From positions 623,924 to 687,923 of the forward strand of contig MEHQ01001196.1 of the NCBI GenBank assembly GCA_008828725.1: 64,000 nt of DNA, read 5' to 3'. This document shows positions 1 to 10,872 of the stretch, one piece after another. A program made the position numbers and the translations under genes. Source of the DNA: Saccharina japonica. Its lineage: Eukaryota; Sar; Phaeophyceae; Laminariales; Laminariaceae. The notes under the pieces were generated by a model. The model was not told where the DNA came from and did not search any database. It saw only the letters and a list, made by a program, of their open reading frames with translations. Every line of letters begins with the position of its first letter. The first letter of the stretch is position 1.

Positions 1-538
1 GAGGAGTCGACCCGAGGAGTGGACTAAAGCAGTCGGAGATGATCAACCCCTCCAGGGACAAGTTGAACAGGATGGATACTTGCAAGGTGGACGATGGGTG
101 CGTGCCCCGAGTCACAGAAGTCGCACTCTGATACTACGTAGAAACATAATAGTGTATTAATACTGTAATATGACAGAGAAGTACAGAAATAGTTATAGAC
201 GTATGTACGCGGATGTTTTTCACCATGTTTCGAGCCGTCTTCGTAGCTTTCTTGCGATGAGGTTCACCTCTCGATCCGCTGCTTCTTCTCTGTGCTGAAT
301 CGTGCTCGCCGGCCTCGACTCCGTCGGGGGTTTCCTTGACCGTGCTCGCGCCGTGTTCCGGGGGGGCTCGCTGTCCACTCGTTTTGCACGAATAGCATGC
401 GGTTCAGACAAGTTCGGCATACTTTTCCGTTGACAGTCTCGTGGCGGCATAACTTTTTATCACGAGGCGTGGAACGTTTTCGCTCGCTTCGTCCGTCATC
501 GTGGCCACTGGCCTGATTCGTACTCGGCAAGGGGCTCG

Positions 539-740
539 TTTCCCAGTGATTTATCACTGGGTGCTGTACTGTCAAAATATTTCAATCTCCAAATCCCCTG
601 ATTTCCAACAGTGTTTTGACTTCTAATTCCATCGATTGTTTTTTCCATCCCCTCCCCAAAATTTGCTACCTAATCCAAGTTCAACCAATAAATGGATATG
701 TTGCCAATCAACTATCAATTCGATAGTTGATACGATACAT
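539..740 (+). repeat. Dispersed 200-bp repeat, copy 1
   Basis: This block aligns along its whole length with 17559-17758. Both begin with a short palindrome (CCCAGTGATTTATCACTGGG here, with an extra TA in the other copy). They then share CTAATTCCATCGATT, CTACCTAATCCAAGTTCAAC and a terminal TCAATTCGATAGTTGAT palindrome. The copies differ by scattered substitutions and small indels, as expected of old transposon copies. No coding capacity is visible, so it is probably a non-autonomous element or the end of a larger one. Confidence 0.75.
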
Positions 741-3390
741 CGCTCGTGCCGTGTGTCCATGCGGGCGATGAAAGCTGATGCTTTAACCAAAACTACCATG
801 ATTGCGAGCATGTAATTTTGTGCAGCGTCAGCTTACCTACCTCTCTTAACCGTTGCGGACATGTGCGGAGCCGCAGGCAGGCATCAGCCCGCCGCGGCGA
901 AGTCTCCCTTGGACCATAGTGTATGAATATGTCCCGAACTATAAGTTTGGATGGAAATATAATGTGCGCATTATCCTTATATTCCTGGACAGAGCGGTAT
1001 CGTACATTAATAAGGAGTGCATGTCTCGGGACTCTTGTGATGGCGGACAAGATTTCATGGTGCGAAGTTTGTGAACAAACGCCACACTTTGAGACAACTT
1101 TGCTCCAGCCTTGAAATACCAAAACACGAACACACTTTGTCGAGGCACCACCCCAGTGATCCACCTCTGCCCAAGATGTTATCAGGAATGAGTGTTGCAG
1201 CTAGCAAGGAAGCGAGGTTCGAGCAATACACACCCGCTACACGACTGGCGGTTCAGATTCCACTATGTACTGCCGTTAACCTATGCTACTGCAATATCAG
1301 TATATGGTGCCTGGTGTGCTGGACCGAACATGTTTTCCTGCCAACGCAAAGCTCAATGGAATGAACGTCGCACGTTGTTGACCGTCTGCACACTTCGGGT
1401 GCTCCTGCCGTTTGCTCGGCGTTTGCAGCATGGAAGTGCTATTCCAGTGCAACAACGACGCACACAACACCAAACGAGGAGCAATTAACGAAGCCTTACG
1501 ACGCGGCGATCAACCGGGTGGGTTCTCTCATCACGCTGATTCGTGTTTTAGCCATTGACGATGATTTCAGAAAGCCTGGGATCAATCAGCGGTGCGAGTA
1601 GTATCAGTTTCCAGGGGCAAGGTGGCCGTTTATCCGCAAGTCCAGTGTTCGATGTGTTTGGCTGTGGCTTACCCGTCGGAGCGAAAGCCTATATATCGCG
1701 TGTCAGACGCTAGAACTGTATATACTTTCCACACACCTGCCCCTCGCACAACACTTGGGTCGAATTAACCCCCACTAGCCGGCTTCTTAACCGTGCTAAC
1801 ACTGCAAAAGTGTCCCACACGACAAAGCATGTCTATCAATAGCGTTATCCTTACTACGTGGGCGCCGCTCTAAAGCAAAGACGCCTATTGACAGCATTCT
1901 TAGGGGGGGTGACGGACGGGGATTATTGAGGGTAAAAGGATACACGCGTGTCAGTGCCCGCACAACGGACAGCCTCATGTGGAGCACAGGTGTCGCTCAG
2001 CATGTCTCCCCTCCAAGATGCGGGGACGTAAAACGCAATATAAGACTCAGACTGGATCAACCATCAAGCTGGGACGTCAAATTAAGCATGGCCTGTGACG
2101 CAGCGCTCGTTCGTTGTTCAGGAATGATCTCCTCTTGTATAATACGGAGAAATTCAAAGATGTTCACAGATAATCGAACACCTTACGATGTTGGAACCAT
2201 TTTTCTTCCAATCCCAGACTCATCTTGTTGGGTATTGAAACCACCGCAAACCATTCTAGGGTCGTTTATTCCCCCCCGTACTCCCTTCCTTTTCCACTTA
2301 CATCGATTATCCTCCTGCAGACCCCCACGCATCTGGATCATCGGTGGTTCCGCGCGTGATACCCGATAACCACTACCCGATGGACCCAATTGATACGGTC
2401 ACTGCGAGCACCAATGGACTCTTTGCGGTCAGCCCACCCGGAACACGTGGGTTCCGGATTTCGTGTCGTTTCTGACTTATTTTGGGGTGGGGACCGCGTA
2501 AATAACAGCGATGTCACCTCGCTATGCGAAGCGTTGAGCATCGTTTCCCTCCGGTATTTGTTGGATTTTGCCGTCATATATTGACTAGGTATGTACAATG
2601 GAAGGCTATTGTATAATAACAGGACGAGTAGTAGTGCCTGGTCGGTATTTGTGTGTTTATGTCGTGTTACTTGTTTATTAATAATTAGGGATTAGGGCCG
2701 GCCCCCTCTGCCCCAAAGGCGGGGTCGTACTTTGAAACTAGCCGATAAATTCGTGCATTGTAGATAGACTAGTTGACGATACGTAGGTCTACCAGTACAT
2801 TTATGGGGGAAAGTGGTAGTCCCCGGAGTACACATTTAAGCCTATTATGCCGTCGACCCTGTTGATTGTGGTATTATACACCGCTCTAGCGCGAGGTATG
2901 ATCTTCAACGATACATCCTATGCAAAAAATATTTTAGATAATTGGTCGACCTACGTTGCTATAATAGATATAAGTATGATATTACTGGATTGCGGAACAA
3001 TTGATTGGTGGTGTACTGCTGTAGTATCGTTTGTTCCTGAATGTGTCAATCGAGGGTCGTGTTGTCGAGCCAACAATGCGCACTCCTGTGTACCAGTATG
3101 CATTGGAGGTTCCTGGGCGCACTACCAATGTACTGCCGGGTCGCATTGTCGATTGTACTACCGGGTCGCATTGTCGATTGTATCCTGTTGTTTCTTCTTG
3201 CTCGAACAGTTAATTGGTCATTCGCCCCAGTCTGGACCCGTTAAGCTCGCACGCAATGGTGCGAGACGCCGCACAATCACGATGTATTTATGCGCAATCA
3301 ACAGGCAGTTCTTGATTCACATACATAAAAGAGAACACGTAGTGTACGCACGTGAATCATCTATCTCTTATATTATGCTGTCGTGTGCAG
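741..3390. other. Intergenic, no supported gene
   Basis: Short open frames occur on both strands, but none has a convincing splice context, compositional bias or recognisable motif. I see no tandem arrays or inverted repeats of note here. Confidence 0.5.
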
Positions 3391-3533
3391 GCCCAGACTG
3401 TTTTCGCCACTACGAGTTCCTCCTGGCTGGCAACATCGTGTACGTGCCGGACGATCCAAGCCTACGCATTGTGAGCGACCCCCGGGGAGGCCCATCGACC
3501 CTTCCGTGGGATGCCCCATTGGGCACCCCGTAG
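3391..3533 (+). CDS. Candidate exon, possibly glycosyltransferase-like (partial)
   Basis: After a good acceptor (CTGTCGTGTGCAG, ending 3390) a frame opens that reads PDCFRHYEFLLAGNIVYVPD and continues with DPSLRI and a DPRGG segment to a stop at 3531-3533. A possible donor GTGAGC lies after CGCATT at about 3468, so the exon may end there. The pattern C-x-R-x-Y-E-x-L-x-x-G resembles the sugar-nucleotide-binding end of exostosin-like and related algal glycosyltransferases, where an R-x-x-E-x-L-x-x-G core is usual. That is a resemblance from memory, not a search result. The upstream frame stays open to 2847 but is AT-rich with no coding character, so I treat only this end as a possible exon. No partner exons were found nearby. 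Confidence 0.35.
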
Positions 3534-3665
3534 CAAACAGTTAGATGCCCCATGGGATTGCCGATGGAGTGCCGCATAGGTTGTGCCATGGGGTGCATCC
3601 GTAGGTTACCCCATGCCAACCACGGCCGGGCTCCTCATGGTGTGCCCCATGGGGTTTCCAACTAT
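3500..3665. repeat. Degenerate CCCATGGG-type repeat
   Basis: A cluster of imperfect units around TGCCCCATGGG and its near-palindromic variants follows the candidate exon. It is low-complexity and opens frames on both strands. Confidence 0.5.
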
Positions 3666-4293
3666 TGTAGATCATTTTGACGAACTTCCGGGTTGCCATG
3701 TTGCCGCTATTGTGGGGCTAAGCAAAGGAAGCGATACCACGCTGTAGGAGTCAACAAAACCGTGTCACCGTACGATCCACGTGGTGTCACACACCTCTCT
3801 CCGACTTGGCCCACTGGTCATGATAACTTCGCACAAAAGCTTACATGATGGCCGCAATACTTTTGAACGTAATACAGTAGGTGTACCGTTCCCCTTGAAG
3901 TAATATTTTGCGGGTTAATGGGGCAGTGCGTTGCCGTCGAAAACGGTTTTTTTTCCCGATACTCGGGTATGACAAAGGATAAAAGGACACCACACTCACC
4001 CTTGAAAACGTCAGAAAAGAAAACAAGACACACGGGTGCGGGAGGTTTGTACGATTTATGAAAGAAAGACGTTTGAATCTCTTGTTTTCTTGGTTATAGT
4101 AGTACCCCCCGTATACGTAGGCCTCGTAAATGGGTGTGCGGTTTCGTAGGGTTCGGTTTTTCAGATACCCCTTGCAAGCAAAAAAAATGAAACGTTGACA
4201 GTTGGCACCGAGCTGCCCAGCCAGTAATGTTGTTTATGGCTTTAATGACAGCAGTTAGATTTCCGACAGAGGGGTGTCGACAAACCCTTGCTC

Positions 4294-4656
4294 TTACAAT
4301 TTTAAGATCCCATCAACATGGTTGCAGAGCACTGATTGCACAATCTGAGATCGCCCCCAATATTGTTCGTTACGCGCGTCGGTTAAAAGATACTCGCCGG
4401 GCTGCCAGTGATCTTCGTGCAAGGTGGGGCCCACGAGTGGGGAAAGATAAACTGTGACAGCATGGCCCAACACGCCAAACAGGTCGCACACCGACTCGAC
4501 CAAGGCCTCATGCCGGGAGGAAAGCCTCCTTTCGACTATGGAAAACTCATGCTTCGCCACTGGGTCCGGTTCATGCGCGACCGCGTGTGGCAGGCCGCAG
4601 CGGAAATTCGTCAGGCGGATGATAAAGCTTGGTTGGCAGGGTATGAGCCTGAACAA
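4294..4656 (-). CDS. ORF of uncertain strand, possibly transposon-derived
   Basis: The minus strand is open for 120 codons, and the opposite strand is open over 4408-4701. Both translations are compositionally protein-like: minus contains FGVLGHAVTVYLSPLVGPT, plus contains a Trp/Arg-rich stretch HWVRFMRDRVWQAAAEIRQ. Antisense openness of this kind is common over genuine codons, but I cannot decide the strand or recognise a family. There is no splice evidence linking it to neighbours. It could be a fragment of a mobile-element ORF. Confidence 0.22.
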   Translation of the reverse strand: MFRLIPCQPSFIIRLTNFRCGLPHAVAHEPDPVAKHEFSIVERRLSSRHEALVESVCDLFGVLGHAVTVYLSPLVGPTLHEDHWQPGEYLLTDARNEQYWGRSQIVQSVLCNHVDGILKL

Positions 4657-5740
4657 TCCGAGGAATCGCGGCCGTATCCAGAGATGGTCGTCGGCGGATG
4701 ATGTATATTGATGGTGTGATGCTCAGAGAGCGGGAGGCGCGGGGGGGGGGGCTACAGTCAAGAAAATGGCATCGGATTATCACCCCCCTATGCGTACTGC
4801 TTCAAGGCGGGGGTCGTATCAAGATGTGACCTGCGTCAGTGCATACATTTGTGAACTTGAATCATCCGGTCTCGTGGTATTGTTCTTTCGATATACCTGC
4901 CTTAGATGTGTACTGCTGTTGTAATCTCTCGCATGGAAGCGACCCGAATTCCCTACGTGTGTGTATATATCGTGGCATTTTTTAATTAGAACGGTATTTA
5001 ATAATATCTCGTAGTCAGCTACGTATGGGCTTGACCTGATGGTTCGATGCTTCACATCGCAACCCCACCATTGTGTCCGTCGCGTGTATAGGCTACCGTA
5101 CGTAGTGATTACAGTAGTGATCGCCATATACCGGGTAGTATTGCTGTTAGTACTGCTGTAGCTATGACAGTACGTTTACTGTAGTGATTGCTGCAGTAGT
5201 AGTAATCACAGCAGTAGTACTGTATTGATTGCAGTAACTGTATTGCTTACAGTATAGTGTAGTACAAGTAGTGTGATTTCAGTATACGGTGTGTGATTAC
5301 AGTAGTGCCTACAAATAGAAAGAGTTATCCTTGTCCGGAATACATCGTCAGGGTGGGTATCGTAGTTGTAGCCCTCTAACAGCAGCATTTACCGGTTTTG
5401 CTGTGAGACATGTGTATGTCCAGTAGACACTGTATTGTAAAATATGTATGTCGACTCGCCTGATACTTCTTGAATATCAAAGTGCTTGTCTCGAGATAAA
5501 TAGCAGCACGGCACAAGGCTCCGCTTTGCCGGTACCCATATTCCAGAACGAGGAGAAGGAATTAAGGGGTAACCTGGGAGAATACTTGATTTGAACATGG
5601 TGAACCCGTGGAGTTACTAATAATATTGGAAAACTGACGGATGCTTTATTGGAGGTACAGCCTCCTTGTGTGTACGGTAACCAATTGACTCACAACAACG
5701 CACCCCACGCAATGCTACAAAAAATTCATGACTCATGGTC

Positions 5741-5868
5741 GCTGAGTTCACAAATCACCGATGGATATGCACTCAGTTTGCAGATGCAATCATCGTATAT
5801 AGGTAGCTCAGTTCATAAATCACCGATCGATATACACTCAGTTATCAGACGCAATCATCGTAGATACC
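5741..5868. repeat. Tandem duplication, about 65 bp x 2
   Basis: Two consecutive units begin GCTGAGTTCACAAATCACCG (5741) and GCTCAGTTCATAAATCACCG (5806). Both continue through GCAATCATCGTA. Confidence 0.75.
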
Positions 5869-6147
5869 TCTCGTACTTTGCGCAGCACGAAGAAATCACG
5901 TTTTGAGACCCATACGAGTACTGGACTTTGCCGATATAGAGGTCGAGTAGAAAACGCTGTTGTTGTACAGCCTGTTGTCGTACAGTCATTATTTATACAG
6001 CACCAGGCAGTTATTTTGTACGCGTTGTACTGCTGTGCTCTTGCATATAGTCAACTTGAGTACGATGTATTGTTGTCAGAAAACACCACCAATCTGCTGT
6101 ATACCGGTATGTGGCACAAACTGGTCATATTGATAAATAATATACAG

Positions 6148-6363
6148 GTATACCCCAATCCAGACCAGACCATGTTGGCGTATGTGGCGATACAGCCTGG
6201 CACGGTCGAAAAGCTGGCTCTGGTAGCAATTAAGCTGACCGAGGAGCGTGAACAACAAGAATGCACGAGACAGGAAAATGTTGATGTAAAAAGGGCGCTT
6301 GCGGTTGATAAAAACTTGAGAACAACGGACTGTGTCCAAGGTCCAGGGGGTGCTGAAAACTGA
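6148..6363 (+). CDS. Candidate terminal exon, unknown protein
   Basis: An AG at 6147 (ATAATATACAG) precedes an open frame to a TGA at 6361-6363, about 71 residues. The translation is hydrophilic and charged, with AYVAIQPGTVEKLALVAIKL followed by a Glu/Gln/Lys-rich stretch, which looks more like protein than the surrounding noise. The frame stays open upstream to 5878, but that part is less protein-like. I recognise no domain. The acceptor lacks a good pyrimidine tract, so this may equally be a mobile-element ORF or chance. Confidence 0.25.
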   Translation, partial: VYPNPDQTMLAYVAIQPGTVEKLALVAIKLTEEREQQECTRQENVDVKRALAVDKNLRTTDCVQGPGGAEN

Positions 6364-6481
6364 CGAGAGAAGAACTAAAGAGTAGACGAAAGAGTGACAA
6401 TGTGGGAGCTGTCCCCTATGCAACATCATCTAGAGATACTGAGCTGTCGTCCTCTGCCACGGCTCCTAGACTGTTATTAAT

Positions 6482-6854
6482 AGTTATATAGTATAGACCA
6501 CTGGCCTACTCAGTGGCGTGACTAAAGTAGACCAGTGGTCTATGCTATATAACTAACAACATATATATTTTTTGGGGGTTCGTCGAATCTCACCTTGCTG
6601 TATTGATCTCCGGGGCACTCCCCTCGCCACGGACTAATTTGTTATTTTTGAGCGTGCGCGCTGGAGACAATATGAATGGCTATGATAGTGTGCTCCTGGA
6701 CACTAGTCCGTGGCGGGGGGAGTGCCCCGGAGATCAATGCAGCATGGTGAGAACCAATGAACCCGAAATTATATTTTTTGTTAGATATATAGCATAGACC
6801 ACTAGCCTACTCAGTCACGTGACTCAGTAGGCCAGTGGTCTATGCTATATAACT
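6482..6854. mobile_element. Nested foldback (palindrome-of-palindromes) element
   Basis: The element is one large inverted repeat. Each outer end (6482-6555 and about 6783-6854) is itself a hairpin built on TATAGACCACTGGCCTACT and its complement AGTAGGCCAGTGGTCTAT. Inside, 6589-6636 (starting CTCACC, containing GATCTCCGGGGCACTCCCC) is the near-perfect reverse complement of 6704-6751. The intervening arms (ACATATATATTTTTTGGGGG on the left) also match in inverted orientation, so the full arms are about 150 bp around a loop of about 65 bp. There is no transposase frame. It could be one foldback element, or one MITE nested in another. Confidence 0.85.
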
Positions 6855-7289
6855 AACATAGACCTACTGGGCTCTCGTCGTGTGCAACATTCGAGAACAA
6901 TCATCTAATCTCGATGAAAGCTACTGCAATCCCGCCGCATAATTTCCAGAACGCTCTGGTTAAAAGGCGAAACCGTCATGTACCATTTTCTTATTGCACC
7001 GCCATTTTATCCTTAACAGCAGCTCTGCTGCGCACTGCTGCTGCTATTGCTAGCAGTGACAATTTGTACTGGACTTTGACTCCGTACGTATACGTAGGCT
7101 ACCTAGCCTACACTTAGCACTCCCCCTCAACGGAAGTGCAACCTAATTTGCACGGATGTATATTATTTGATTTTATCGTGGCAGTGTCTGCGGTTGATGT
7201 CGCCACACGCCCCGACATGCCGTGGCACGGTGGCGCCGCCGTGGCATGTGCCACGGTTCTGCCCGCGGATATTTCCGTGGTACTTGCCA

Positions 7290-7590
7290 TGGCATGCCAC
7301 GGCAAGACTCGCGGCAATATCCTTTTAAGTCTCGCGGCAAGTTTCGTGACACTTGTCGCGGGCACGTTTCGCGGAAAGGGTCGCGGCACGTTTCGCGGCA
7401 TGACCCACGGCAAGCACCGCGGTAAGCACAACGGAAAGTTCAGCGGCAAGGGTTGCGGCATGTGTCGTGGCGAGGTTTTCGGCAAGTGTCGCGGCGAGTG
7501 TCGCGGCAAGTGTCGTGGCGTTACGCGCGGCGAGCACCGCGGTAAGCACGACCGCAAGTATCGCGGCAAGTGTCGCGGCCTCCAGTAGTG
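7290..7590. repeat. GC-rich minisatellite, unit CGCGGCAAGTGT
   Basis: This is a degenerate 12-bp tandem array of CGCGGCAAGTGT-like units (about 25). All frames are open because the unit length is a multiple of three and the units lack stops, so the Cys/Gly/Arg/Lys-rich translations are artefacts. The preceding 7215-7300 carries related GCCGTGGCATG motifs. Confidence 0.85.
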
Positions 7591-8049
7591 GTCACTTGCT
7601 GATAGTGAATATTCCTAAGGTATTCATTTGCGCACTCTGGCTGGCTAAAGGGTACCAGGTATATTATAAGCGGCTCAATCAACCTAGAGTATTTCGAAGC
7701 CACAGCATCCCGAGCGGGCAGAATCAACCTACTACGTTTTTTCCAAGCACAGCATCCAAGCTGGTCGAATCAGCCTAGAGCGTTACCAAGCACAGCATTC
7801 TAGCACTTATCACTGCCTTGCGCTTCGGATTAGGGTTTGAGTCGGAGGGTCAACTTTAGGCGCCAAGCACAAAACCTCCGTAAATATTATCTATCAAGGG
7901 GTGAACATGGAAGGGTTAGATTAGCTCGCCAAGCTGAGTTGACTATTTACCATCCCCCTCACAGCATAGAAACGGGTCGGTACTATGTGAAAGAGTTCAA
8001 TGTCTTGGCTTGTTTAGAACCTACATTTATTGTCGGGGTCTTATCGCGA

Positions 8050-8720
8050 CACGACCCGCCACACAACCCGCCACACGACCCACGGTGACCGCCGCGACAC
8101 TTGCCGCGGGGATTTCCGCGACAATTGCCGCGGTGATTGCCGCGAAAGTCGCCGCAACACTTGCCGCGTCACTCGCCGCGACACTTTGCTGCGGGCCTTG
8201 CCACGACGCTTTCAGCGATACTCGCGACCACACTCGCCGCCACACTTGCCGCGACACTTGCCGCGTCACTTGCCATGATACTTGCCGTGACACCAGCCGC
8301 GACACTTGCCACGACACTTGCCGTGACACTTTAGGTGGGCCTTGTCGCGGGGCTTGCGGCGGGCCTTGCGGCGACACTTGCTGTGGCGCTTCGCCGCGGG
8401 TCTTGCCGCGACACTTTGCGCAACACGTGCCGAGGGTCTTATCATGGACATTGTCGCCGCGAATATTGCCGCGGGCTTTTCCGTGGGCCTTGGCGTGGGT
8501 CTTGTCATGGACATTGTCGCCGCGGACATTGCCGCGGGCCTTGCCGCGGGCCTTGCCGCCGGCCTTGACCGCGGCAGACGTTCCAGGGCATGTCGTGGCA
8601 GACGTTTCCACATGCCGCGGCAGACGTTCCAGGGCATGCCGTGGATACTGTCGTGGCACTTGACTCTCGGGCCTTGCCGTGGACACTGCCACAACATGCC
8701 GCGGGCGCTGCCACGAAAAA
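8050..8720. repeat. GC-rich minisatellite in inverted orientation (ACACTTGCCGCG)
   Basis: Here the same unit runs in the opposite orientation (ACACTTGCCGCG) for more than 600 bp, with GCCGCGGGCCTTGCCGCGGG variants. Together with 7290-7590 it makes a head-to-head pair around about 450 bp of unique sequence. Frames of up to 253 codons on both strands are by-products of the repeat. Confidence 0.85.
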
Positions 8721-8959
8721 AGCAAAATAATGTACCGGTACACCCCTTCAGTGATATGCCAATCCGGAACGCTCGTAAACGAGGCCATCTCGCGAAGTAT
8801 CGCGCCGAGGGTGTTGGGCGTAAGCCCCTCAACTTACGAACTACGAACTGCTGCGGTGATGCCATACTGGGGGCAGCGTTCAGAGCTGGCGACACTCAGA
8901 GCCAAGGAGCCGTCGAGAGCAGTGGCGGGTGGCCCCATGTGGTGCTGGTGAAGCTTTAG

Positions 8960-10690
8960 AAATCTTCGTCGGCGCGATGCGACGATATTGAGTATACTAC
9001 GTACGAGCCGAACTGCGTTTTCGCTTACCCTCGGCGAGGGACGCCCTTAAAGACCTGAAAACTGTGATATCGACGCACCGACCTCGATGCCCTTACTCCT
9101 TCACTGGATGGTGCTGACAAGTATGTTATGGTCCTGGTAGGATTGACTCAAACCAATTGGTTATTTTCGCAAAGAGCTTGATCTATTGAGAACGCTTTCC
9201 CGTTATTTAACGTCTGTACTACCCAGCCCCTCAAGTCACGACAGGTAGAGGCAGCTCTCAAGAGCTCATTTCTTGTCCATACGTTAAGATCTTCCCCGTG
9301 TGTTATTGGTTTTGATTCATCATTCAATAAAGCCCTAGGGCCATGGCAATACAAGAAGAGGGGTGGTTGCCTATTCACGCTCAGTAGTGGCCTGGTCCAA
9401 ACCATTGACGAACAGGTTGACTAACAGAAGTAGTGGCCACATTGCCCTACTGGCCCGAACAAAAAGTATGGCCGACATGAAATCGCCGGCCGCACGCTTG
9501 CCGCAGCCCCACCCAAACACATCCCATGTTCCTCGATGAAAACCACCGATGTGTCTGCGTGTGTGAAAACGCGCCCTGCTATCTCAGAGGGCTGTAACAA
9601 GCCGCGGAAAAAACAATGTAGTCAAAATCTGATTTTACGACGGCGGCTGACGCTGTTCTTTCAGAATACAAAACAAAAAAAAATACACGAAAACACGTAA
9701 CAACCTCGGCTACTGGTCTGACCGAACGAGCAAACCTCTGGAACACCGAACGAGGCGTTTCGGCCGAGCCCACTCTTACCCTCCAGTGACGGGCACGCTT
9801 ACAGAGCGAGATTTTTTATAGATATCTACTCCCTTAGCAACTGCATCTACGTTCAGAGAACAAAAACAAAACTGTTTCGGAGATTATAAAAGGGTTCAAG
9901 ACCATGCAACGACGGAATAGCAGTGGCAACGGTCAACCATTTGTCTAACCAAGTACCCAAGCCCCAACGTCTGCTCCCCCCACTCACTTCGGTCATATTT
10001 TAGTTTACTATGTCAACGAAATACCCTATAAAACCAAACCTCTCATCTCCCCTAATTTTGTTACAGTATGAGGCGACCGCTCGCCTATCGCGAGGTAACA
10101 TCGGTGCCTCTTGAGCTTCGGGAACTTGTTGGCGCAATGCTTGTCGACGATGACTGGCGGGATCATGGGCCCCCCCCGCGCGGAACTTTACATGCACGGC
10201 TAGACCTCATGCATGCGGGTCTCAACGGAAACTCTCGCAGAATACCATCAACACGCCGCAATTCGCACACTAAGCGCTAGCGCCGAATGTGCACCACAAA
10301 CATCCCTCGAAACCGTTGCGTTGACCGTTTTTTGGAATACAAAGCAATGTCCGCCTTGAGCAGTCGGCCTCCCCTGTTCCGATGGCCCACGATAAGTTTA
10401 TTCGAGACTAAGAACCAGGCATAGAGACGAGCTCTCCAATTTTCTACATCGAGCGTTAATACAGAGTGGAAACAGGCCCCCTATGATGGGCAAGTTGTGC
10501 CGACGCCCTTCAGTCCGAGGATGACGCCTCGGTCGTGCGAGAACGGCAAGCAAAATAGTGTGTCTGCGGCTGCCCAAAGTGAGCAAACAGCCTCAAGTGG
10601 TTCCTTTCGTACAGCTTCCCCACTCAAAGGCACGACCCAAAAACACACTAACTAACGAGGATTTTCCTGGTGCGTCGGCCATTGCCGCCT
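8960..10690. other. Unique sequence without a supported gene
   Basis: I see no exon with convincing borders here. The right part (from about 10690 leftward on the minus strand) would be the 3' untranslated region of the minus-strand gene ending at 10696. Confidence 0.4.
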
Positions 10691-10695
10691 CCGGC

Positions 10696-10872
10696 CTAAC
10701 GAGTTTTCTTGCCCTTGGCAGCCGGTCTTATCTTCTTGCCGTCGAAGGTTTCCCTGCCCATAAGCTGTTCCTTGCACGCGTACAATGTCATCATCGCCAA
10801 AATGAAGGCGATCGCGCGGGCCATGTTTCGCACGACCGTCCCATTCTCCCAAATATCATCCCCGGCAGTACG
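10696..10872 (-). CDS. Terminal exon of the 10.7-13.0 kb minus gene
   Basis: Fifty-eight codons and a TAG follow a strong pyrimidine-rich acceptor (CCCCTGTCTCTTGACGATGT, then CCTCAG). The exon encodes DIWENGTVVRNMARAI, a hydrophobic helix, then KEQLMGRETFDGKKIRPAA and a basic end. Opposite-strand readings are less protein-like. Confidence 0.6.
   Translation of the reverse strand, partial: RTAGDDIWENGTVVRNMARAIAFILAMMTLYACKEQLMGRETFDGKKIRPAAKGKKTR

Noticed and set aside
3-131. Open plus frame at the left edge ending GCACTCTGA
   Set aside because: 43 codons without a stop is not unusual, and there is no start, splice or motif evidence. It could be the end of a gene outside the window, but this cannot be supported.
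2847-3390. Upstream part of the 228-codon plus ORF
   Set aside because: AT-rich, with no domain and direct-repeat content (CGGGTCGCATTGTCGATTGT twice near 3137-3180). Only the segment after the 3390 acceptor looks coding.
8010-8788. Frames of 217-253 codons rich in Ala, Thr, Arg, Cys and Gly on both strands
   Set aside because: They are produced by the 12-bp GC-rich minisatellite, which has no stop in any frame. The codons follow the repeat unit, not a protein.
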